Positions 43,845 to 50,900 of a stretch of 64,000 nucleotides of DNA are shown here, piece by piece. The position numbers and the translations under genes were made by a program. The DNA comes from Pseudomonas arcuscaelestis. Lineage in GTDB: Bacteria > Pseudomonadota > Gammaproteobacteria > Pseudomonadales > Pseudomonadaceae. The notes under the pieces were generated by a model that saw nothing but the letters and a program-made list of their open reading frames with translations, had not been told where the DNA came from and did not search any database. Every line of letters begins with the position of its first letter. Within the stretch, counting starts at the first letter, position 1. Location: contig NZ_JACOPV010000003.1 in NCBI RefSeq assembly GCF_016881005.1, positions 248,001 to 312,000 of the forward strand, written 5' to 3'.

Positions 43845-44504
43845 TTATTCAGCATTTAGGCCCATCTGCCAGAAGTCTGCTTCCAGGCGCGAGGCTTGGG
43901 CGAATACTTTGACCAGGTCCTCGAAGCGTCGTTCTGTCATTGTTCTTGAGGCAAGGTCGTCCAGGTGGGCGCGCGCTGCGCTGGCGACATGCTGGTATCC
44001 CGCGCCAGCATATTCGCCAATCCAGTCCCGGTAAGGGTGATCGGTCAGGGCTTCGATACCCTCGGGTGTCAGGTTGCGGCCTATTTCGGCATAGCCGATG
44101 ACGCACGGTGCCAACGCCACATGTAGGTCAAGCAGGTCTCCGGCGGCTCCACAGTCCAGCACGAAGCGGGTGTAGGCGACGGTCGCTTGATGCTCGGGGG
44201 TAGCCGCCAGGTCTTCGGGGGAGAGCCCCCAACGCTCGCATAAGCGTACATGCAGTTCGGTTTCATCAAGGATCGCTGCCAGGCCCGCCTGCGCCGCGCG
44301 GATGTCGGCCAGGGTGCGGCTTTTGTAGGCCGCGAGCGCCCACGAGCGGGCAAACTGGATCAGGAACAGATAGTCCTGGACCAGGTATTTGCGAAACGCC
44401 GGCTGCGCCAGGGTGCCAGCACCCATCTGGCGAACGAAGTCGTGGTCTACATAGCTGTTCCAGTCAGCCGCGGCTGCCTGTTTCAGGCGGTCGAAGATAT
44501 CCAT
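43845..44504 (-). CDS. tenA: thiaminase II / aminopyrimidine aminohydrolase, TenA_C type
   Basis: 219 aa all-helical enzyme. LAPCVIGYAEIG carries the catalytic cysteine of the classical TenA family, QDYLFL the acidic residue near the N-terminus and EADFW the C-terminal glutamate. Such enzymes hydrolyse aminopyrimidines from degraded thiamin so that the HMP moiety can be reused. It follows the TenA_E-type gene by 3 bp, under one TPP riboswitch. Confidence 0.88.
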   Translation of the reverse strand: MDIFDRLKQAAAADWNSYVDHDFVRQMGAGTLAQPAFRKYLVQDYLFLIQFARSWALAAYKSRTLADIRAAQAGLAAILDETELHVRLCERWGLSPEDLAATPEHQATVAYTRFVLDCGAAGDLLDLHVALAPCVIGYAEIGRNLTPEGIEALTDHPYRDWIGEYAGAGYQHVASAARAHLDDLASRTMTERRFEDLVKVFAQASRLEADFWQMGLNAE

Positions 44505-44507
44505 GGT

Positions 44508-45155
44508 TTATCCCTTTAGGTCGTAGGCGGCGTCGAAGAATGCGTGCTCCAAGGCAACGGCGCGAAGGAAGAAGTCTGTGCTGATCGGCGCTTGTGCCGG
44601 TCCGACACGGTCCAGTTCGGCACGTAGGAAGGCGACGAAGCTCTGGAAGTCCGGGTTGTTATGCAGGGTTATCCATTCGGCATGTTCGAAGCGCGGCGGC
44701 AGTTGCTTCGGCGCGCGCAACGCCCAGTCCAGGTACAGGCCTTCAGCAACGTTGAGCACAGCCAGGGCGGCGGCATAGGAGCGGGTCGCCGCCGCTTCGC
44801 GCATGATCGCTTTGAAACCTGCGGTGGGCACGGCGTCGGGTGCTTGCTGGCGCTGCGCTTGTGTCACACCGAGGGCCTCGAACGCGCGCAGGAAGTAGGT
44901 GTTCTCTTCGCCGCAAATAACCCCGGTGAAACGCCCCAGGCGAATGCGCGCCTCGAAGGTATCGGCACTGGCAATCGCGGCGCCGAGCAAGGTCAGGAAA
45001 GCATCGATGAAGCGGTGATCCTGGATCAGGTAGTTGATCAGCACTGCATCGTCGAGGGTGCCATCGAGCAGTTCGTTGACGAAGCGGTGCTCGACAGATT
45101 GCGTCCAGCTCGGCTCGCTCTGGCGGCGAAGGGTGTCGGTGAAGCGTTCGGTCAT
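44508..45155 (-). CDS. TenA-family thiamin-salvage protein, TenA_E type
   Basis: 215 aa, same fold as the next gene, but the position of the catalytic cysteine is occupied by glutamate (VAEGLYLDW), the mark of the TenA_E subgroup. QDHRFIDAF and EHAFFDAAYD are the other conserved blocks. TenA_E proteins are thought to act on thiamin breakdown products upstream of TenA_C. The ATG at 45155 has GAGG in front; a longer frame would run into the riboswitch. The two TenA types side by side suggest sequential salvage steps. Confidence 0.85.
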   Translation of the reverse strand: MTERFTDTLRRQSEPSWTQSVEHRFVNELLDGTLDDAVLINYLIQDHRFIDAFLTLLGAAIASADTFEARIRLGRFTGVICGEENTYFLRAFEALGVTQAQRQQAPDAVPTAGFKAIMREAAATRSYAAALAVLNVAEGLYLDWALRAPKQLPPRFEHAEWITLHNNPDFQSFVAFLRAELDRVGPAQAPISTDFFLRAVALEHAFFDAAYDLKG

Positions 45156-45210
45156 GGTACTGGCCTCAAAGATGACAACAGTGAGACCGGCAGAAAGGCA
45201 GGTTGGCAAT

Positions 45211-45304
45211 CCCCATCCCTTCGCCGGCATTATCCGGATCAGGTTCGAAGGGTCACCGCGCTGCAGGTGTCAGCGGTTTCTCAGCCTGTTGCCAGGCTCC
45301 CCTT
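45211..45304 (-). ncRNA. TPP (THI-box) riboswitch
   Basis: On the minus strand the element runs from GGGGAGCC through GGCTGAGA and ACCCTTCGAACCTGATC to GGATAATGCCGGCGAAGGGA, the conserved order of the thiamin pyrophosphate riboswitch. It ends about 55 bp before the TenA_E start, so it controls the tenA pair, most likely at the level of translation or early termination. Confidence 0.95.
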
Positions 45305-45351
45305 GGTGGCCGAATCTATACAGCAAGCAGGCAGGATTGTCACGTTTGCCA

Positions 45352-46539
45352 CTAATGAATGCTGGAGGCCAATTCGAAGATCGGCATGTACATCAGAATA
45401 ACGATCAGGCCGATCAACAAGCCGATGAAGGTCATCAGCAAGGGCTCGAACAGACGCACGAACCATTCGACCCAACGGCTGATTTCTTCATCGTAGAAAT
45501 CGGCGCTGCGTTCCATCATCTGCCCTAGGTTGCCTGATTGTTCGCCGGCTCTGAGCAAGCGCAGGGATACCGGCGTGACCAGTTGCCCGGCTTCGAGCGC
45601 AGCTGACAACGACAGGCCTTCACGTACCCTTTCACATGCAAGTTCCAGCCGCTGTTTGGCGGCAAGGCCAAGCAGGCCGCGGGCCATTTCCATGGCGGTG
45701 AGTATGGGGATGCCGCCTTGCAAGAGGATTCCCAGGGAACGGTAGAAACGCGCCAGCTCGTACATCACCAGGCGTCGGTGCAGGGCCGGCAGGCGTTCGA
45801 GCTGGCGATTGAGCCAACTTCGTACCCGTGGATCCCGACGCAGCATCAGCAGGCTGGCGATCACACCCACAACACCCAGACCCAAAGGCGCCTGGTGGGC
45901 ATGCAGGAACATTCCGGCCTGCATCAGCCACCGTGATAGCCAGGGCAGTTCAGTGCCCAGGCCCTCGAACACCAGACTGAAACGCGGCACCACATAGCCC
46001 ATCAGAAACAGCACCACGCCACCGCCGACGATCAACAGCAACAAGGGGTAGATCGAGGCGCTGACGATTTTCTGCCGCACCTCGTCCATGCGCTGGCGGT
46101 AGGCAACGTAGCGCCCCAGGGCATCACCAAGGGCCCCGGTTTTCTCGCTTGATTGCACCAGGGCGATATACAGCGGGGGAAACACACTGGGCAACTGCCC
46201 CAACGCCTGGGAAAAGGATTTGCCTTCATACAGCAGGCGTACCAATTCCCCGAGCGTCTTGCGCGCCTGGGGTGGCGATTCTTTTTCGGCCAGGCTTTCC
46301 AGGGCATCAATCAACGGCAGGCCAGCGTTGAGCAGGGTGGTCAGCTCCTGGCTGAACAACACCAGGTCGAAGGTTTCCTTGCGACGCCAGCGCATTTTGC
46401 CAAAGCGCTCACAGTTGCGCACGCTGACCACCCGCAGGCCTTGTTGCTCAGCCTGCAAACGGGCTTGTCCAGCGTCCTGGGCATCGAGCGTAAGCAGGAC
46501 CACCCCGGACTTTCCCAATGCCTTGAGCTCGTAGCGCAT
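45352..46539 (-). CDS. gspF: type II secretion inner-membrane platform protein GspF-like
   Basis: 395 aa polytopic protein with two homologous T2SSF domains (LVLFSQELTTLLNAGLPLIDAL and LARFYRSLGILLQGGIPILTAM), each followed by a hydrophobic segment. It anchors the assembly ATPase (GspE) at the inner membrane. It follows gspG by 15 bp. The matching gspE and pilM/N/O/P-like genes lie 14 kb away on the other side of mnxG, which suggests one split apparatus resembling the Gsp-related xcm pathway reported to be needed for secretion of the Mn-oxidising factor in P. putida GB-1. Confidence 0.9.
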   Translation of the reverse strand: MRYELKALGKSGVVLLTLDAQDAGQARLQAEQQGLRVVSVRNCERFGKMRWRRKETFDLVLFSQELTTLLNAGLPLIDALESLAEKESPPQARKTLGELVRLLYEGKSFSQALGQLPSVFPPLYIALVQSSEKTGALGDALGRYVAYRQRMDEVRQKIVSASIYPLLLLIVGGGVVLFLMGYVVPRFSLVFEGLGTELPWLSRWLMQAGMFLHAHQAPLGLGVVGVIASLLMLRRDPRVRSWLNRQLERLPALHRRLVMYELARFYRSLGILLQGGIPILTAMEMARGLLGLAAKQRLELACERVREGLSLSAALEAGQLVTPVSLRLLRAGEQSGNLGQMMERSADFYDEEISRWVEWFVRLFEPLLMTFIGLLIGLIVILMYMPIFELASSIH

Positions 46540-46554
46540 GTGTCGCTCCTCCGC

Positions 46555-46977
46555 TTACTGCCAGCTGGTGACTTCGGCGTTTTCACCCTCGCCGCCGGGC
46601 TGTCCGTCTTTGCCCATGGAGAGCAGGTCGTACTCACCGTTCTCACCGGGTTGGCGATAGATGTAGTTGCGGCCCCACGGGTCCTGGGGGACTTTTTTCT
46701 GCAGGTAGGGGCCTGACCAGCGTGTCTCGTCGCTGGGGGCAGCGACCAGCGCCTGCAGGCCTTGCTCGGAATTGGGGTAATGCCCCACTTCCAGTCGATA
46801 GAGATCCAGCGCTTTGCTCAGGCCTTCGATCTGCGCCCGTGCCACCTTGGCCTCAGAACGCCCCAATTGACTGAAGTACTTGGGTGCAACTATGCCCGCG
46901 AGCAGCCCCAGTACCACCAATACCACCAGCAGTTCGAGCAGGGTGAATCCCTGTTGCGAGTACTTTTTTTTGTTCAT
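46555..46977 (-). CDS. gspG: type II secretion major pseudopilin GspG-like
   Basis: 140 aa with a class III prepilin signal: MNKKKYSQQG followed by FTLLELLVVLVVLGLLAG, cleavage expected after G10 with E5 of the mature protein present. The C-terminal part (NSEQGLQALVAAP, GPYLQKKVPQDPWGRNYIYRQPG, LLSMGKDGQPGGEG) is typical of GspG including the calcium-binding loop. The ATG at 46977 has GGAGGG; longer frames add an unsuitable leader. First gene of a gspGF pair diverging from the transglycosylase gene. Confidence 0.93.
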   Translation of the reverse strand: MNKKKYSQQGFTLLELLVVLVVLGLLAGIVAPKYFSQLGRSEAKVARAQIEGLSKALDLYRLEVGHYPNSEQGLQALVAAPSDETRWSGPYLQKKVPQDPWGRNYIYRQPGENGEYDLLSMGKDGQPGGEGENAEVTSWQ

Positions 46978-47012
46978 GACAAGGCCCTCCATCGTGCGCC
47001 TGCAAGGCCTCA

Positions 47013-47028
47013 TGCAATTGCCGTGCGC
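47013..47028 (-). promoter_or_regulatory. weak sigma-54-like promoter before gspG
   Basis: Minus strand GCGCACG-GCAA-TTGCA: the -12 half is ideal and the -24 half keeps GCACG, but one of the two invariant G residues is replaced. It is listed because the surrounding region carries the GGGG/CCCC dyads. Confidence 0.3.
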
Positions 47029-47065
47029 GTCTGCTGCAAGCCTTTGCGCTGCGCGGCCGGCAAGG

Positions 47066-47081
47066 CGGCACAGTGCTTGCG
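47066..47081 (+). promoter_or_regulatory. candidate sigma-54 promoter of the transglycosylase gene
   Basis: CGGCACA-GTGC-TTGCG keeps the GG-N10-GC spacing with single deviations in each half. It would start a transcript about 60 bp before the ATG. Confidence 0.45.
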
Positions 47082-47106
47082 TCAGTAGCCTTGCGCCTCG
47101 GCAATC

Positions 47107-47131
47107 GGGGCATATGCCCCACTTTTCGGGG
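47107..47131. promoter_or_regulatory. GGGG/CCCC dyads in the gspG-transglycosylase gap
   Basis: GGGGCATATGCCCC is a perfect 14-bp palindrome, immediately followed by CCCC-N7-GGGG. The second resembles the candidate MnxR sites but has a spacer one base longer. It lies about 80-90 bp upstream of the weak gspG promoter. Confidence 0.42.
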
Positions 47132-47153
47132 CCGCAACGGGGAGGGCGGGACC

Positions 47154-47759
47154 ATGTACTGGTTATCTGCAGGAATCTTTGTCTGGCTGACCTGGGTGCT
47201 CCCGGTACAAGCCGATATGTACATCTCTATCAAGGCTGACGGCAGCTATGTGCTGTCCAACGTTCACCGCCCTGGCCGCACCTATCAACGGGTCATCAGT
47301 GAATCGGCAACTAGCCTGGCCAGCAGCGACCAGGCGCAGATGATCACCGGTATGCCCTATGCCGAGCTGGTCGCGGCGGCGGCTGAAGCCAACGATGTGC
47401 CGGCGGCGCTACTGCATGCGGTGATCCAGGCCGAGTCTCGCTACAACCCTAACGCCCGTTCAGCCAGCGGTGCGGTCGGCCTGATGCAGTTGATGCCCGA
47501 TACCGCCCGGGAACTGGGGGTTACCAATTCGTTGGACCCCGCCTCGAATCTGCAGGGCGGGGCACGCTACCTCAAACGCATGCTGACCCTGTTCGACAAC
47601 GACATCACCCTGGCAGTGGCCGCCTATAACGCTGGCCCGGATGCGGTGCTACGACGGGGCCGGGTAGTGCCGCCCTATGCCGAGACCCAGAGCTACGTGC
47701 CAAAAGTGCTGCGCCAGTACCGTCGGCTGCAGGGGCTGGCTGTGGATGCGCCGCTGTAG
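47154..47759 (+). CDS. lytic transglycosylase (SLT family), secretion-associated
   Basis: 201 aa with a signal peptide (FVWLTWVLPVQA). A short N-terminal DUF4124-like segment (DMYISIKADGSYVLSNV) is followed by a soluble-lytic-transglycosylase domain: catalytic glutamate in AESRYNPNARS, GAVGLMQLMPDTARELGV, and AVAAYNAGP. Such enzymes open peptidoglycan locally and are often linked to secretion or pilus machines. Divergence from gspGF and proximity to mnxG suggest that it makes room for the secretion apparatus. GGAGGGCGGG precedes the ATG. Confidence 0.88.
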   Translation: MYWLSAGIFVWLTWVLPVQADMYISIKADGSYVLSNVHRPGRTYQRVISESATSLASSDQAQMITGMPYAELVAAAAEANDVPAALLHAVIQAESRYNPNARSASGAVGLMQLMPDTARELGVTNSLDPASNLQGGARYLKRMLTLFDNDITLAVAAYNAGPDAVLRRGRVVPPYAETQSYVPKVLRQYRRLQGLAVDAPL

Positions 47760-47766
47760 GCGCGCT

Positions 47767-47780
47767 CCCCCGAAATGGGG
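47767..47780. promoter_or_regulatory. candidate MnxR activator site upstream of mnxG
   Basis: CCCC-CGAAAT-GGGG, 74 bp before the -24 element. A further dyad, GGGG-AATAC-CCCC, follows at 47787-47798. Confidence 0.65.
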
Positions 47781-47853
47781 AATAACGGGGAATACCCCCC
47801 AATTGAGATTCATTCAATAGCGTAGGTGGTTGAAATAAAACAATAAAAAACTC

Positions 47854-47869
47854 TGGCATGAGGTTTGCT
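47854..47869 (+). promoter_or_regulatory. sigma-54 promoter of the mnxG operon
   Basis: TGGCATG-AGGT-TTGCT, an essentially ideal -24/-12 promoter with GG-N10-GC spacing. The predicted start lies about 31 bp before the mnxG ATG. Confidence 0.88.
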
Positions 47870-47910
47870 CAAGCCTTTTCAGAGTCCACTTGCACCACCA
47901 GAGGCACGCC

Positions 47911-50900
47911 ATGATGACTCCGATCAAAGGCTCAGTCCTGACTTCACTGCTGATCACTGCCGCCACCTTGGGTTGGCAGACAGTCAGCGAAGCTGCCGTG
48001 CGCTGCGAGCGCAATCTGGTGGCCAACGTAGTGGCGCTCGACCAGCCACTGATGTTCAACCGCCTCGGTGCCCAGAATGCCAACGGCATGATCTTCGCGT
48101 TGCGCCGCGATGTGATTGATGAAAACCAAGTCACCCTCGACCAGGGTGGCGCAGCAGTGCCGGGCAAGGTCACGTTGCGCCCGGACAAGCGTCCACGGCC
48201 GATTGTGCTGCGGGTGGCGGCCGGTGATTGCCTGACCGTCAATCTGCAGAACCTGCTGGCTTATCAAGCCAACCCCAACAAGCACGGCATCGATCACGAA
48301 GAAGAGAACGAAGTCGGGGGCGAGGAGGGCGAGGAAGACGAAGGCGCTGAAGCGCCTGAAGGTGCTGAAAACGAAGTGGTCGATGATCAGGTCACCGACC
48401 GCCATGTCGGTTTTCAGGTCAACGGCCTGCAAGCAGTCAACAGTATTGGCGACATCGCCTCCAACACCGGGCGCAACGGCAACTTTCTGGTGGCGCCGGG
48501 CAGCAGCCGCAGCTACACCTTGTACGCCGAACGCGAAGGCGTATTTGCCGCCTCCAGCCGTGGTGCCCCGTTTGGTGGGGAGGGTGCCGCAGGCAACGTT
48601 GCCAACGGCTTGTTCGGCCAGGTGATCGTAGTCCCCAAAAATGGGCGCACCTACCGTAATACATTGACAGAGGAAGAAATGCGCCTGAGCACGGTTGGCC
48701 GGGCGCCGACCGGCCAGCCGATTGTCGATTACAAGGCCCGTTACCCTCAGGCCGAGCCCTGGATCCGTGAAGGCAAGGCCGGCTCGCCGATCATCGCCAT
48801 GGTCGACGGCAACGAGATTATTTCCAGCGACTCTGACGCGATCGTCATGGGCCCCAATGACGACGGCAGCTTCCCGCCATCCACCTACCCACTGGAGAGC
48901 ATCGGCAAGCGCAATCCGGCGTTGCCCAACCGTCTGGAGCCTTTCCGTGACTTTGCCTCGCAGTTCACCGATGAAGTTGCAGTGACCCAGGCGTTTCCTG
49001 GTTACTGGGCTGACCCGGTAATGGGGCATGTGCTCGAACCTACCCGCGACTCGTTCATGATCAACTACGGGTCCGGCGGCATGGGCGCAGAGGTCATCGC
49101 CAACCGCCTGGGCGTGGGACCGATGCATGACTGCCTGTCCTGTGCTTATGAAGAGTTTTTCCTCAGTTCGCACACCGTGGGCGATGTGGCGATGCTGGTG
49201 GACGTTCCGGCCAACGTTGGCCTGGAAAACATACGTCCAGGGGAAAAACCTGGTGTCGAACAGGTTGGGGTCAAGGCCACCATGGCGCTGTACCCGGCCG
49301 AGCCTTCCAACGTCAACCACAGCTACATCGGCGACTTCGTCAAATTCCGCAACACGCACAACGGCCACGAGCAGCACATTTTCCACCTGCACGGGCATCA
49401 GTGGCTGTTCAATCCCAACGACGACAATTCCGATTATGTCGATGCCCAGGGTATCGGCCCCGGTGCCGGCTATACCTATGAAATTGCCAACGGCGGCTCC
49501 GGTAACCGCAACCGCGTGGCCGGCGATGCGATCTACCATTGCCACTTCTACCCGCACTTTGCCCAAGGCATGTGGACCATGTGGCGGGTACATGATGTGT
49601 TTGAAGAAGGCACTCGCCTGGAGGTTTCCGCACAAAGCGAAACCGGCTATCACAGCGAGCCCTATGCCTTGCGCAGCGGCAAACCGGCCGTTGGGGCACG
49701 CGCCTTGCCAGACGGCGAAATCATCGCCGGCACGCCGATCCCTGCTGTTGTGCCGCTGCCAGGTAAAGCCATGGCACCGATGCCGGGTAAGGTGGCAGTT
49801 ATTCCGAAACTCGCCGAAACCCTGGTCGCCGAGCATGATGACGACGACGAAGAAGAAGAGGGCGATGACGACGCCTCACAGCATTCCAGCGCCCCACGGG
49901 CTATCGGCTCGGTCGCCCTGGTGGATCGTGGCTTCGAGAACCGCAACGCCGATGGCAGCCTGAAGAACCCTGGCTACCCCTTCTGGATTGGCGGTATCGA
50001 AAGCACCGTGGGCCAGCGTCCACCCACCCCGCCGCTGGACATGCTTGATCCGGCCATGGCGCAGGCGCTGAAAAGTACCGGCAACGCGCTGTGGGCCAAC
50101 CTTGATCCGGCCCAGGTCGGCGGCTGGGATGGCGGGCTGCCGCGCCATGCGCTTGACGGCATGGCCGCTGGCGGTGAGGCAGAGGTCACCACCACGGCAT
50201 TGGATTTCTCCAAGCAGATTACCAAGGCCAAGGCGGTGTTCCTGCCCGAAGAGGGCACAGACGTCGAACAAGCCGCGATGAGCTTTCATTCAAAACTGGA
50301 GCACCCAAGCTTTGCGGTATTGCCAAGCAATCAGCTGGTTGCGCGCAATTTCCGCACCAATGGCGCTGCCCCCACCGCGGGCGCTCCTTACTACGAACCA
50401 TGCATGGATGACCGCGCCAAGCGTCTCACTCTGGCCGCTGGCAATGGCGAGTTCAACAGTGGTGAGCGCCTAGACAGCATGACCTTCACCGGCTCCTCGA
50501 CCTTCACCGCCGATCGCCCGCGTATCTACAAAGGCGCCAATATCCAGTTCGACGCGGTGTACAACAAAGTCGGCTACCACTTCCCGCAGGCGCGCATCAT
50601 CAGCCTCTGGGAAGACGCCTGGGCGGTGATCAACAAGCAACGCCCACCTGAACCGCTGGTCATGCGCATGAATACCTTCGACTGCGTGATGTACCAGCAC
50701 ACCAACCTGATTCCTTCCTACTACGAGATGGACGACTATCAGGTGCGCACCCCGACCGACGTGATCGGCCAGCATATCCACCTGCCAAAATGGGACCTGA
50801 CTGCCGCCGATGGCTCGGCCAACGGCTGGAACTACGAAGACGGCATTCTCTCGCCCGGCACCGTGGTCGAGCGTATTAAAGCCATTCGTGAGTACAACAA

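Noticed and set aside
47944..49836. 630-codon open frame antisense to the 5' part of mnxG, and similar long antisense frames over the efflux genes and the rest of mnxG
   Set aside because: Opposite fully conserved proteins, no start signals, no family resemblance.
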